Below, in pieces: positions 16,394 through 25,377 of a stretch of DNA of 64,000 bases. Origin of the DNA: Rhizobium johnstonii 3841 (GTDB taxonomy: Bacteria > Pseudomonadota > Alphaproteobacteria > Rhizobiales > Rhizobiaceae). The translations under genes were made by a program, and so were the position numbers. Below the pieces are notes generated by a model, which was not told the DNA's origin, ran no database searches, and saw only the letters and a list, made by a program, of their open reading frames with translations. The stretch is from contig NC_008380.1 of assembly GCF_000009265.1 (NCBI RefSeq), positions 3,725,501-3,789,500 on the forward strand. The letters run 5' to 3'. How positions within the stretch are numbered: the stretch's first letter is position 1; each line of letters opens with the position of its first letter.

Positions 16394-17458
16394 TCAAGCC
16401 GTGGCTTTCGCCTCTTCGCTGCTATCAGTCAACGCCTTTCTGACGATCGGCGCGACTTTCGTTCCGTAAAGCTCGATGCCGCGCATGATCTCGGCATGCG
16501 GCATCAGCCCGATGGCCATCTGCAGCAGGAAGCGATCGTTCTTGAAGAGTGCATGATGGGCGATGATCTTTTCGGCGACCACCTCGGGATCACCGACGAA
16601 GAGCGCACCGTTCGGCCCGCGCGACATGTCGAAATGCGCCCGGTTCGTCGGTCCCCAGCCACGCTCGCGGCCGATGCGGTTCATCACCTCGGCCTGCGGC
16701 CCGTAGAACTGGTCGGCGGCGGTGGCCGTCGTATCGGCGATGAAGCCGTGGACATTGATGCTGGTTTTCAGCTTCGACTGATCCTGCCCCGCCCGGCGCG
16801 CGGCCTCGCGGTAGAGATCGAAGAGCGGCGCAAAACGGCGCGGCTCGCCGCCGATGATCGCCAGCGCCACCGGCAGGCCGAGGGCGCCGGCGCGCGCCAC
16901 CGACTGCGGCGTACCGCCGACCGCGACCCAGAGCGGCAACGTATCCTGCAACGGCCTGGGATAGACGCCGCGCCCGTTGATCGGCGCGCGAAGTTCACCC
17001 TTCCACTCCACAACCTCGCTGTCGCGCAGCGCCAGCAGCAGATCGAGCTTCTCCTCGAAAAGCTGGTCGTAATCTTCGAGATTATAGCCGAACAGCGGGA
17101 AGGACTCGATGAAGGAGCCGCGCCCCGCCATGATTTCGGCGCGGCCGTTGGAGATCAGATCGAGCGTGGAAAACTGCTGGAAGACACGCACCGGATCATC
17201 GGAGGAGAGCACGGTGACCGCACTGGTCAGCCGGATATTCCTGGTCTTGACGGCAGCCGCCGCCAGCACGACCGCCGGAGCAGACGCCGCATAATCGGGT
17301 CGGTGATGCTCGCCGAGGCCGAAGACGTCGAGCCCAACCTGATCGGCAAGCTCGATTTCCTCGATAAGATGCTTCAGCCGCTCGGCGCCTTCCGCGCCCT
17401 TGCTGCGGGAGGGGTTGGGATTGACGTCGGCGAATGTGTAAAGCCCCAGTTCCATCAT
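16394..17458 (-). CDS. LLM class (luciferase-like) flavin-dependent oxidoreductase
   Basis: About 354-residue TIM-barrel oxidoreductase of the bacterial luciferase superfamily, which uses reduced FMN (or F420 in other bacteria). Visible signs: MELGLYTFADVNP at the start, DVFGLGEHHRPDYA near residue 45, LTSAVTVLSSDDPVRVFQQF, GRAEIMAGRGSFIESFPLFG, and LPLWVAVGGTPQSVARA near 180. Substrate is not predictable. The frame continues upstream but ATG 17458 follows AGGA at good spacing and gives the family N-terminus. The right-hand 250 bases to the next gene hold no recognisable feature. Confidence 0.87.
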   Translation of the reverse strand: MMELGLYTFADVNPNPSRSKGAEGAERLKHLIEEIELADQVGLDVFGLGEHHRPDYAASAPAVVLAAAAVKTRNIRLTSAVTVLSSDDPVRVFQQFSTLDLISNGRAEIMAGRGSFIESFPLFGYNLEDYDQLFEEKLDLLLALRDSEVVEWKGELRAPINGRGVYPRPLQDTLPLWVAVGGTPQSVARAGALGLPVALAIIGGEPRRFAPLFDLYREAARRAGQDQSKLKTSINVHGFIADTTATAADQFYGPQAEVMNRIGRERGWGPTNRAHFDMSRGPNGALFVGDPEVVAEKIIAHHALFKNDRFLLQMAIGLMPHAEIMRGIELYGTKVAPIVRKALTDSSEEAKATA

Positions 17459-17710
17459 CGGCATCCTGTTGAATTCTCGGCTGAGATAAGGATGCCGGGG
17501 ATGGAGCGCAAATACAAATTCTGGAACGGAATGTTCGAGAATTTCGATAGGCGGCATGATGTCTCTGACGACCTGGAAGACCGATTGGCGACCAATTCGA
17601 ATCTGAATTCAACGACTTCGAAGCACCGGCGGAATCATCTTTCGAACCGTTTAAGACGGGGCTTCAACTGCCAGGACGACGCGGTCTCGCCGCGCCGTCT
17701 CGCCCGCCGC

Positions 17711-18178
17711 TCACATCTTCGCCAGCAGCTCCGCCAGTTGGTCCGCAGCCTTGCCCCATCCTTCGTGGAAACCCATCTTCTCGTGCGCCTCCTTGTCCTC
17801 GGCGCGCCAGTGCAGCGCCTTGGCCGTATATTTCGTGCGACCGTTGCCGAGATCTTCGAGCAGGATGACGCCCGTGAAGAAAGGTTTCTCGGCCGGCACC
17901 CAGGCGCTGGTATAGGCATCGGTGAAGACGATCTTCTCGTTCTCGACGACTTCGAGATAGACGCCACGGTTCGGGTATTGATTGCCCTCAGGGTCATGCA
18001 TGACGACGACGCTGGAACCGCCGGGGCGGACGTCGAGCGTTGCTTCCGCGACACCCCAGGGACGCGGCACGAACCACTGCTTCAGCAGGTCGGGATCGGT
18101 CCATGCCTTGTAGATCTTCTCGCGCGGCGCGTCGAATTCGCGAACGAGGACGAGTTCATGTTGCGTGCTGGCGGTCAT
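17711..18178 (-). CDS. SRPBCC domain protein of the AHSA1 family
   Basis: 155-residue START/Bet v1-like protein of the activator-of-Hsp90-ATPase homology group. Typical signs: REFDAPREKIYKAWTDPDLLKQWFVP at the N-terminus, GGSSVVVMHDPEG, and HEKMGFHEGWGKAADQLAELL at the C-terminus. Such proteins bind small hydrophobic molecules; many act beside ECF sigma factors or ArsR regulators, with no proven reaction. ATG 18178 is preceded by GGAGAGATG. It lies 101 bases downstream of the ECF sigma gene and on the same strand, so it is likely the third gene of that unit. Confidence 0.87.
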   Translation of the reverse strand: MTASTQHELVLVREFDAPREKIYKAWTDPDLLKQWFVPRPWGVAEATLDVRPGGSSVVVMHDPEGNQYPNRGVYLEVVENEKIVFTDAYTSAWVPAEKPFFTGVILLEDLGNGRTKYTAKALHWRAEDKEAHEKMGFHEGWGKAADQLAELLAKM

Positions 18179-18279
18179 TTCGACATCTCTCCATCTTGAG
18201 TGAAACCTGTTTCGTATCAGGTTGTTACAAGGACGTGTCGAAGTTCGCCATTCCGACATCGCGCCGGCTTTTTCTTGAT

Positions 18280-19539
18280 CTATTTTGCGATCGGCTGCGT
18301 CGCCTCTTCCTGCATCTTGTCGATCTGCCGGCGGATATGGGCTGCCTCAGCCGCCGAATGGGCCACTGCAATGGCGCGATCGAAGGCTTCGCGTGCCTGG
18401 TCGGCCAGGCCAAGCTGCTTCAGCAACCCGCCCCGAAGGCCATGATAATAGAAATAACCGCACAGCTTTTCGGCAAGTGGATCGATGAGATCGAGAGCAT
18501 CCTGCGGACCGTGGAGCTTGGAGACGACGACGGCCCGATTGAGCGTTATCACTGGCGACGGCTGGATACGCTCCAGCGCGCGATAGAGCAGATCGATCTC
18601 CACCCAGTCTGTATCCTCGGCGCGTTTTGCGCGGGAATGAACAGCGGCGATGGCCGCCTGAATCTGATAAGGAGCGGGCTGACGATGGCGCAGCGCCTTG
18701 TCGAGCAGCGCCAAGGCCTCGTTGATGAAGGGTTGGTTCCAGAGCGACCGGTCCTGATCTTCGAGCAGGACGATCTCGTCGCCGGCGTCGAAGCGTGCCG
18801 GCCGGCGCGATATCTGCAGAAGCATGAGCGCAAGCAGCCCCATCAGTTCCGGTTCGGATGGGAAGATATGCAGCATCAATCGCGCCAGCCGGATCGCTTC
18901 GTCGCTGAAGGCAGCCGCCTCATGCCTGGGATCTGCCTGGCTGTAGCCCTCGTTGAAGATCAGGTAGATCATCGTGCTGACGATCGAGAGCCGTTCGGCT
19001 CTTTCCTGCGGGCTCGGCGTTTCGAAAGGCACCCCAGCCTTGGCGACGCGCGCCTTGGCCCGGGTGATGCGTTGTTCCATGGCGCTCTCGGAAACCAGGA
19101 AGGCACGCGCGATCTGCGGTACCGAAAGGCCGGAGACGATGCGCAGCGCCAGCGCGATCTGCTGGGTTGCCGGCAGATCGGGATGGCAGCAGATGAACAG
19201 CAGCCGCAGGATATCGTCGCGATAATTGGAATCGTCCAGCCGCTCGACGATATCGCTTTCGGCATCCTCGGTATCGGAAATGACGTCCTCATCCGGCAGA
19301 GCCTGGATCTTCGCCCGCTTGCGCACCGCATCGATGCCGCTATTGCGGCCGACGAAGATGAGCCAGGCTGTGGGATCACGCGGTGGCCCTTTCTCCGGCC
19401 ATGTCCGGATCGCCCTGAGACACGCTTCCTGAAACGCCTCTTCCGCGGTATCGAGATTGCGGAAATAGCGCAGCAGCGCGCCGAGCGCCTTCGGGCGGGC
19501 CGATGCAAGCGCGAGGTCGATCCAGGCAATGTCTGTCAT
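18280..19539 (-). CDS. ECF RNA polymerase sigma factor with C-terminal TPR-like extension (ECF42 type)
   Basis: 419-residue sigma factor. Region 2 is near residues 15-80 (ALLRYFRNLDTAEEAFQEACL, PTAWLIFVGRNSGID) and region 4 near 130-190 (LPATQQIALALRIVSGLSVPQIARAFLVSESAMEQRI). The remaining 230 residues form a helical TPR-like domain (FNEGYSQ, LLHIFPSEPELMGLLALMLL, RALERIQPSPVITLNRAVV). This build and the adjacent DGPF/YCII gene define the ECF42 group, where the extension replaces a classical anti-sigma factor. The ATG at 19539 overlaps the stop of the DGPF gene by 4 bases. The target promoters are unknown; autoregulation is expected. Confidence 0.9.
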   Translation of the reverse strand: MTDIAWIDLALASARPKALGALLRYFRNLDTAEEAFQEACLRAIRTWPEKGPPRDPTAWLIFVGRNSGIDAVRKRAKIQALPDEDVISDTEDAESDIVERLDDSNYRDDILRLLFICCHPDLPATQQIALALRIVSGLSVPQIARAFLVSESAMEQRITRAKARVAKAGVPFETPSPQERAERLSIVSTMIYLIFNEGYSQADPRHEAAAFSDEAIRLARLMLHIFPSEPELMGLLALMLLQISRRPARFDAGDEIVLLEDQDRSLWNQPFINEALALLDKALRHRQPAPYQIQAAIAAVHSRAKRAEDTDWVEIDLLYRALERIQPSPVITLNRAVVVSKLHGPQDALDLIDPLAEKLCGYFYYHGLRGGLLKQLGLADQAREAFDRAIAVAHSAAEAAHIRRQIDKMQEEATQPIAK

Positions 19540-19910
19540 GATGAAGCATCTCCGGGCCTGAAGACATAGAAAGGCCGAATTTCGTAAGAAGTGGAACCTG
19601 GATTGACGGATGAAAGCTGCTTCGAGAAGGCGATCGCCTCGTCGAGCGTTTCAAAGTCGACCACATAGAAGCCGAGAAGCGCCTCTTTCGTTTCCGCAAA
19701 AGGCCCATCGATGACCAAGGGCTCGTCCTTGCCCTTGCGCACCGTGGTCGCAGCCGTGGTCGGCATCAGTCGGCCGACGGGGCCGAGCTTGCCGGATGCG
19801 GCAAGCGGCTCCTGCACGGCGTAGAGTTTCTCCATGACGGCAGCCTCCTCCTCCTTGCTCCAGGCGAAGACGGTTTCCTCATGGGCGTAACAAAGGATTG
19901 CATAAAGCAT
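19536..19910 (-). CDS. YCII-related DGPF-domain protein, partner of ECF42 sigma
   Basis: 124-residue dimeric alpha-beta protein. The diagnostic DGPF motif is in VIDGPFAETKEALLGFYVVD near residue 70, following the N-terminal LYAILCYAHEE. DGPF proteins are nearly always encoded with ECF42 sigma factors; their biochemical function is not settled. The gene precedes the sigma gene with a 4-base overlap, so the two are translationally coupled. The upstream 135 bases contain a strong terminator of the neighbouring HD gene and presumably the operon promoter. Confidence 0.9.
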   Translation of the reverse strand: MLYAILCYAHEETVFAWSKEEEAAVMEKLYAVQEPLAASGKLGPVGRLMPTTAATTVRKGKDEPLVIDGPFAETKEALLGFYVVDFETLDEAIAFSKQLSSVNPGSTSYEIRPFYVFRPGDASS

Positions 19911-20005
19911 TGCTCACTCCTCTTTCCGAATGACGAAGGAGTAACCGCTTACCCGACAGGCCGCATCAAAAAATTATTGATGGGAAATAAAGCGCTACTG
20001 ATAAT

Positions 20006-20042
20006 AAAGGGGCGGCGACCGGGGAGGGTCGCCGCCCTTTTT
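20006..20042. terminator. Strong terminator downstream of the HD-domain gene
   Basis: Perfect 11-bp stem GGGCGGCGACC (20010-20020) / GGTCGCCGCCC (20027-20037) with loop GGGGAG, flanked by TTTTT on the plus strand (20038-20042) and AAA (read as TTT on the minus strand) on the other side. It separates the minus-strand HD gene from the DGPF-ECF42 unit. Confidence 0.85.
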
Positions 20043-20045
20043 GGG

Positions 20046-20687
20046 TCAGCTTGCCCAGTGCGAGCAACGAATGACGCTGCAGAAATTGCCGCGGTGGAAG
20101 TGCGGATCCTTGTCGGCCAGAACATCGGCCTTGACGTTGCCGAAGGTGGTCTCCGGCTTGTGTTTGATGCCTTCATGGAAGGTCTGGATAATATTTTCCT
20201 TGAACTGCTCGCCGCGCGGATGGGCATGCACTACCGCCTCGCGCTGCTGATCGCTGTAGTCGTTGTAGGTCAGTCCGAGCACATCCATTTCGACACCGGC
20301 TGTCACCAGCGCCACGACGGGGTGCATATGCTGCGGAATGCCCGGCGTCGTATGCAGCGCGATCGCCGTCCAGACGGTGTCGATATCGGCCTGGGCAATG
20401 CCGCGGCTCTTCAGGAAATCGCGCGCCGCATTGGCGCCGTCTACCTCGAAACGCTCATCCGCGCTGCTATGCTGATGGGTGAGCCCCATGTCATGGAACA
20501 TCGCGCCAGTATAAAGCAGCTCCGGATCGAAGCGGAGGCCGCGCTGTTTGCCGGCGAGCGCACCGAAATAATAGACACGGCTGGAATGGTGGAAGAGCAG
20601 CGGCGAGGCAGTGTCTCGCACCACCTCCGTCACCTCTCGCGCCAGCTTGCTGTCGGGAATGCTGATGCCGTCGATCTTCAGGGTCAT
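20046..20687 (-). CDS. HD-domain metal-dependent hydrolase (cyanamide-hydratase-like group)
   Basis: 213-residue HD-superfamily protein. The metal-binding residues are in LFHHSSRVYYF (first His), GAMFHDMGLTH (the HD pair near residue 75) and IALHTTPGIPQH. The layout resembles stand-alone HD proteins annotated as cyanamide hydratase-like or phosphohydrolase; the natural substrate cannot be told. ATG 20687 (MTLKIDGISIP) has AAGGAAAAAAG upstream; longer versions run into the divergent regulator gene. It is divergent from a GlxA-type AraC regulator 109 bases away, which probably controls it. Confidence 0.8.
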   Translation of the reverse strand: MTLKIDGISIPDSKLAREVTEVVRDTASPLLFHHSSRVYYFGALAGKQRGLRFDPELLYTGAMFHDMGLTHQHSSADERFEVDGANAARDFLKSRGIAQADIDTVWTAIALHTTPGIPQHMHPVVALVTAGVEMDVLGLTYNDYSDQQREAVVHAHPRGEQFKENIIQTFHEGIKHKPETTFGNVKADVLADKDPHFHRGNFCSVIRCSHWAS

Positions 20688-20796
20688 GGCTTTTTTCCTT
20701 GCGGTTGAACCTGCTTCCACATTAGAACAGGCGCGGACGTCAGTAATCGACGTAATACGGCATTTTCTGCCAAAACCGGTATCGTCAGGACGTGGA

Positions 20797-21783
20797 ATGA
20801 CCAGACCCAAGACGATTGCCATTCTTGCCGTGCCGGGCGTCCAGCTTCTCGACGTCTCGGGACCGCTCGATGTCTTTGCCGAAGCCAATGTGCAGACAGG
20901 CCGCGAGATCTACCGGCCCGTGGTGATCGCCGTATCTCATGGTCATATCCGCAGTTCCTCCGGCGCTCGGCTGGTGGCGGATCACGTCATCGGCGACAAT
21001 ATCGGCGCGGCGGATACGCTGCTCGTTGCCGGCTGTCCCAATGCGGCGGAGATCCAACCAGATGCCGCGATGATCGCCTGGCTGCGCTCGGCAGCGCCCG
21101 CGGCAAGGCGATACGGCTCCGTCTGCAGCGGTGCATTCCTGCTTGCCGCGACCGGCCTGCTCGACGGCCGCCGCGTCACCACCCACTGGGCTGTCGCGGA
21201 CAGGTTGGCCGCAGCCTATCCTGACATCACGGTGGAGGCGGATGCCATCCATGTGAGGGATGGCCAGTTGCGGACCGCGGCCGGTGTCACCGCCGGGCTC
21301 GATCTTGCGCTGGCGCTCGTCGAGGAGGATCTTGGCCATGAGATCGCCATGAAGATAGCGGGCCAGCTCGTGATGTTCTTCAAGCGGCCGGGTGGGCAGA
21401 TGCAGTTCAGCCGCAAAGGCGAGGCAGCGCCTGCCGGCCGCTCGGCCCTGCAGGAGGTCCAGCGCTGGATCGCCGCCAATCCCGCGGTCAACCACAGCGT
21501 CGCGACGCTGGCGCAGCGAATGGAATTGAGCCCCCGCCACTTCGCTCGGCTGTTCCGCGACGAGGTCGGCATGACACCCGCCGCCTGGGTGGAGGCGGCG
21601 CGCATCACCGCCGCACGGCGGCTGCTGGAAGAAGGCCATGCGCCTAAGCAGGTCGCCGTCGAATGCGGCTTTGCCGATGCCGATACGCTGCGCCGAGCTT
21701 TCGCAAGGCAGATCGGTGTGACGCCTGCCGAGTATCGCAAGCGCCACGCCAAGGTGCATCTCGGCGCGCTGGAAAATGTCTGA
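20797..21783 (+). CDS. GlxA-family transcriptional regulator (DJ-1/PfpI domain plus AraC HTH)
   Basis: 328 residues. The N-terminal class-I glutamine-amidotransferase-like domain starts KTIAILAVPGVQLLDVSGPLDVF and has the nucleophile-elbow-like YGSVCSGAFLLAATGLL near residue 105. The C-terminal AraC-type DNA-binding domain has VATLAQRMELSPRHFARLF near 240 and QVAVECGFADADTLRRAF near 285. Such proteins activate neighbouring catabolic genes in response to a small ligand bound by the amidotransferase-like domain. ATG 20797 has AGGA seven bases upstream. The direct repeat GACGT at 20736 and 20749 in the divergent promoter region with the HD gene may be part of its site. Confidence 0.9.
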   Translation: MTRPKTIAILAVPGVQLLDVSGPLDVFAEANVQTGREIYRPVVIAVSHGHIRSSSGARLVADHVIGDNIGAADTLLVAGCPNAAEIQPDAAMIAWLRSAAPAARRYGSVCSGAFLLAATGLLDGRRVTTHWAVADRLAAAYPDITVEADAIHVRDGQLRTAAGVTAGLDLALALVEEDLGHEIAMKIAGQLVMFFKRPGGQMQFSRKGEAAPAGRSALQEVQRWIAANPAVNHSVATLAQRMELSPRHFARLFRDEVGMTPAAWVEAARITAARRLLEEGHAPKQVAVECGFADADTLRRAFARQIGVTPAEYRKRHAKVHLGALENV

Positions 21784-21918
21784 ACCCTGCCGTTACCGAA
21801 GGCCGTGCCGCGCGATTAACCACGTCGCTGGTTCTGGGGCAGATGTCACGGAGTTGCCCATTTTGCATCGGATGTGTCTGCCGCTGCACCGATCAACTCG
21901 CGGCTATCAGGACGCAAA

Positions 21919-22872
21919 ATGAAACCGCTTCAAAGCCTGCTGTTTGCCTGCGCTGTCTTCGTTTCCCTGCATCAGGCAGCATCCGCCGCGGAGAATTTCA
22001 TCTACACCAGCTCCGGCGAGCTCGAGGCGTCGAAAGCGCTGCTCTCGCGGCCGGATATCTCAGGCGTCCAGATCGTCTACAACTGGAAGAGCCTGGAACC
22101 GGCCAAGGGCCAATACGATTTTTCGGAGATCGAGAAGGACCTGGAACTCGCAGAAAGCCTGAACAAAAAACTCTTCATCCAGGTCCAGGATCGCTTCTTC
22201 GAGCCGAAGGCGCGCAACATTCCAGGGTACATGTTGAACGACCCGGAATATGACGGCGGCCTCACTGCCCAGTTTGACAATCCGGGCGAAAACAAGCCGG
22301 TCGGCTCCGGCTGGGTGGCGCAGCAATGGAACCCGGCCGTGCGCGAGCGTTATCAGGCGCTGTTGAAGGCGCTGGCCGAAAGGTTCGACGGCAAGGTGTA
22401 CGGCGTCAACCTGCCGGAGACGGCGATCGACCTCGACCCCAAGCACGAGCCGAAGGGCTATAGCTGCGACGCTTATTTCGAGGGTGAGATGGCAAACCTC
22501 GCCTTTGCGAGGAAAGCCTTCGCCAAGTCGATGGTGGTGCAATACGTCAACTTCTGGCCCTGCGAATGGGAAAACGACCATAATTACATCGGCCGCCTTT
22601 TCGACTTCGCGGCGAAGAACAATATCGGCCTCGGCGGCCCCGATATCGTGCCCAATCGCAAGGCGCAGATGAAGAACTCCTACCCCTTCTTCAACAAGTA
22701 CAAGGGCAAGCTCGCCTATGTCGGCATGGCCGTGCAGGAGCCGACGCTGACCTACAAGAACCCGGCGACGAAGAAGCCCTTCACCAAAGCCGAATTCACC
22801 GCCTTTGCTGGGGATTATCTCGGCGCGAACGTGATCTTCTGGAGCACGGCGACGCCGTGGTTGAAGAAATAG
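21919..22872 (+). CDS. Secreted TIM-barrel protein, glycoside-hydrolase-like, function unknown
   Basis: 317 residues with a signal peptide (MKPLQSLLFACAVFVSL, cleavage after ASAA). The mature part reads like a (beta/alpha)8 hydrolase: GVQIVYNWKSLEPAKGQYDFSEI at the start is a motif seen in GH5/GH42-like barrels. Candidate acid pair: Glu in YGVNLPETAID (end of strand 4) and Glu in GMAVQEPTL (late strand). A third segment, VQYVNFWPCEWEN, lies between. No family can be assigned with confidence. ATG 21919 has AGGACG upstream. It lies downstream of the GlxA-type regulator on the same strand with a 135-base gap and is probably independent. Confidence 0.7.
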   Translation: MKPLQSLLFACAVFVSLHQAASAAENFIYTSSGELEASKALLSRPDISGVQIVYNWKSLEPAKGQYDFSEIEKDLELAESLNKKLFIQVQDRFFEPKARNIPGYMLNDPEYDGGLTAQFDNPGENKPVGSGWVAQQWNPAVRERYQALLKALAERFDGKVYGVNLPETAIDLDPKHEPKGYSCDAYFEGEMANLAFARKAFAKSMVVQYVNFWPCEWENDHNYIGRLFDFAAKNNIGLGGPDIVPNRKAQMKNSYPFFNKYKGKLAYVGMAVQEPTLTYKNPATKKPFTKAEFTAFAGDYLGANVIFWSTATPWLKK

Positions 22873-22922
22873 CGAACCAGCTCGCGGAAACGAGCGGGGC
22901 TACGACGCGGTTCTCATCGCCT

Positions 22923-24416
22923 CTACCCCTCGCTCAGTGTTCGCCGGACAGCATTCTTCCAGCCCCTGAGCTTCGCCGCCCGCACCTTCTCGTCCATGTC
23001 GGGCTCGAATCGCCGATCGCGTTTCCAGGTCGCCGAAAAACCGCCCCGGTCCGGCCACACCCCTGCCCGGCTGCCGGCGAGCCAGGCAGCCCCCAGCGCC
23101 GTCGTCTCGAGAATGACCGGGCGGTCGACCGGGGCATCGAGCAGGTCGGCAAGGCGCTGCATCGTCCAGTTAGAGGCGACCATGCCGCCGTCGACGCGCA
23201 GCACCGTGTCCTCGGTGCCGTTCTTCCAGTCCTTCTGCATGGCGTCGAGCAGATCGCGGGTCTGGTAGCAGACAGCTTCCAATGCCGCCCGGGAGAATTC
23301 CGCCGGCCCGCTGTTGCGCGTCAGCCCGAAGATCGCGCCGCGCGCCTTGGCATCCCAATGCGGTGCGCCGAGGCCGGTGAAGGCGGGCACGAGATAGACC
23401 TCTTGCGTCGGATCGGCCCTTTCGGCAAGCGCGTTGGTCTCCGCCGCGCTGCCGATGATGCCGAGCCCGTCCCGCAGCCATTGCACCGCGGCGCCGGCGA
23501 TGAAGATCGAACCTTCCAGCGCATAGGTCGTCTCGCCGTTCAGGCGGTAGGCAATGGTGGTCAACAGCCGGTTTTTGGACCGCACCATATCGGCGCCGGT
23601 ATTGAGCAGCGCGAAACAGCCGGTGCCGTAGGTTGATTTCATCATGCCCGGCGCAAAACACGCCTGGCCGATGGTCGCTGCCTGCTGGTCGCCGGCCACG
23701 CCGAGGATCGGGATAGCCGCACCGAAAATATCAGGATCGACCGTGCCGAAATCAGCGGCGCAATCCTTGACCTCCGGCAGCATGGCGGCGGGGACCCTCA
23801 GAATATCGAGCAGATCGTCGTCCCACGCATTTTCGGCGATGTTGTACATCAGCGTGCGCGAGGCGTTGGTGGCATCGGTGACGAAGCTCTTGCCACCCGT
23901 CAGCCGCCAGATCAGGAAGGTGTCGATCGTGCCGAAGCAGAGATCGCCCCTGGCGGCGCGCGCCCGCGCGCCCTTCACGTTAGCCAGCATCCAGGAGAGC
24001 TTGGTGCCGGAAAAATAGGGATCGAGGATCAGCCCGGTCTTCTTCGTGAACAGCCGCTCGAGATCCTGCCGTTTCAAATTGTCGCAATAGCTTGCCGTAC
24101 GCCGGTCCTGCCAGACGATGGCATTCTGGATCGGCCGGCCCGTTTCGCGCTCCCAGACGACGACGGTCTCGCGCTGGTTGGTGATGCCAAGCGCTGCTAC
24201 ATCTTTCGCCTCGATCTTCGCATCGCGCAGCGCCATATGAACGGTGGAGACGACCGAATCCCAGATCTCTTCGGGATCATGCTCGACCCAGCCGGAGCGC
24301 GGATAGATCTGGGTGAATTCCTTCTGGCCTTTGCCGGCGACATGCATGTCGCCATCAAAGACGATCGCCCGCGTTGACGTCGTTCCCTGATCGATTGCCA
24401 GAACATATCCGCTCAT
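22923..24416 (-). CDS. glpK: Glycerol kinase
   Basis: 497-residue FGGY-family kinase that phosphorylates glycerol to sn-glycerol 3-phosphate using ATP. Signs: VLAIDQGTTSTRAIVFD at the N-terminus, GITNQRETVVVWERETG near 80, IVWQDRRT, TDATNASRTLMYNI near 240, YGTGCFALLNTG near 310, and PAFTGLGAPHWDAKARG near 370. Length matches GlpK. The ATG is preceded by GGGAGGG. It is monocistronic here, without the glycerol transporter or GlpD beside it. The next gene downstream (22872) is convergent and ends only 50 bases away. Confidence 0.97.
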   Translation of the reverse strand: MSGYVLAIDQGTTSTRAIVFDGDMHVAGKGQKEFTQIYPRSGWVEHDPEEIWDSVVSTVHMALRDAKIEAKDVAALGITNQRETVVVWERETGRPIQNAIVWQDRRTASYCDNLKRQDLERLFTKKTGLILDPYFSGTKLSWMLANVKGARARAARGDLCFGTIDTFLIWRLTGGKSFVTDATNASRTLMYNIAENAWDDDLLDILRVPAAMLPEVKDCAADFGTVDPDIFGAAIPILGVAGDQQAATIGQACFAPGMMKSTYGTGCFALLNTGADMVRSKNRLLTTIAYRLNGETTYALEGSIFIAGAAVQWLRDGLGIIGSAAETNALAERADPTQEVYLVPAFTGLGAPHWDAKARGAIFGLTRNSGPAEFSRAALEAVCYQTRDLLDAMQKDWKNGTEDTVLRVDGGMVASNWTMQRLADLLDAPVDRPVILETTALGAAWLAGSRAGVWPDRGGFSATWKRDRRFEPDMDEKVRAAKLRGWKNAVRRTLSEG

Positions 24417-24573
24417 GAAAACCCTCCCTCAGCATGTCAATTGTCGAACCAAATCAATAGGACACGGATGCGGGCGAGAAAAGCGAATAAAGCGGAATTG
24501 CCAGCCCGCCGGCTTTGGGCATACCTTCGCAGCCAACGCTGCAACGCAGCATCGCGATTTCAGGGAGAACAGC

Positions 24574-25350
24574 ATGAGCAGAACAGTCGTCGTCACCGGT
24601 TCCACCAGCGGCATCGGCCTTGCGATCGCCACTGCCTTCGCCGAAACGGGCGACAACATCGTCATCAACGGTTTCGGAAAGGCCGATGAAATCAAGGCGA
24701 TCGTCGAACGGCTTGAATCATTGTCCAAAGGCCGGGCGCTCTATCATCCGGCCGACATGACGAAGCCCGCCGAGATCGCCGACCTGATCGAAACGGCGGC
24801 GAAGACCTTCGGCACCGTCGATGTCCTGGTCAACAATGCCGGCATCCAGCATGTCGAGAAGATCGAGGATTTCCCGATCGAGAAATGGGACCAGATCATC
24901 GCGATCAATCTGTCGAGCTCCTTCCATACCATGCGCGCCGCGATCCCGCTGATGAAGGCGAAAAAGTACGGCCGCATCATCAACATCGCCTCCGCCCACG
25001 GGCTCGTTGCCTCCCCCTTCAAATCCGCCTATGTCGCGGCAAAACATGGTATATTGGGCCTGACCAAGACGGCGGCGCTGGAACTTGCCGAATTCGGCGT
25101 AACCGTGAACGCCATCTGCCCCGGCTACGTGCTGACGCCGCTCGTCGAGAAGCAGATACCGGATACAGCCAAGGCGCGCGGCATGACCGAGGAACAGGTA
25201 AAGAGCGAGGTCATCCTCAAGGCGCAGCCGACGCATGAATTCGTCAAGGCCGAGGAAATCGGCGCGCTATCGCTCTACCTTGCCAGCGACGCGGCCCGGC
25301 AAGTGACCGGAACGCATATCTCGATTGACGGTGGCTGGACGGCGGCTTAA
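24574..25350 (+). CDS. bdhA: D-3-hydroxybutyrate dehydrogenase
   Basis: 258-residue short-chain dehydrogenase that interconverts 3-hydroxybutyrate and acetoacetate with NAD+, part of PHB storage breakdown. Signs: VTGSTSGIGLAIA (cofactor loop), NNAGIQHVEKIEDF, catalytic Ser in NIASAHGL, Tyr/Lys in SAYVAAKHG, and the C-terminal GTHISIDGGWTAA. The sequence MTEEQVKSEVILKAQPTHEF is typical of BdhA. ATG 24574 has CAGGGAGAAC upstream; 53 extra upstream codons in the frame are not conserved in style. In Sinorhizobium bdhA heads an operon with xdhA2 and xdhB2; the same order is found here with 27 bases to xdhA. Confidence 0.95.
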   Translation: MSRTVVVTGSTSGIGLAIATAFAETGDNIVINGFGKADEIKAIVERLESLSKGRALYHPADMTKPAEIADLIETAAKTFGTVDVLVNNAGIQHVEKIEDFPIEKWDQIIAINLSSSFHTMRAAIPLMKAKKYGRIINIASAHGLVASPFKSAYVAAKHGILGLTKTAALELAEFGVTVNAICPGYVLTPLVEKQIPDTAKARGMTEEQVKSEVILKAQPTHEFVKAEEIGALSLYLASDAARQVTGTHISIDGGWTAA

Positions 25351-25377
25351 CCATTTGGAAAAACAACCGGGAATATC

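Noticed and set aside
16394..17458. Luciferase-like gene considered as part of a natural-product cluster
   Set aside because: No biosynthetic genes lie around it; such oxidoreductases are common single genes in rhizobia.
15548..18199. Very long plus-strand open frame (883 codons)
   Set aside because: It lies opposite map, the luciferase-like oxidoreductase and the AHSA1 gene. It is an artefact of high GC codon bias, has no domain and crosses several real genes and a repeat.
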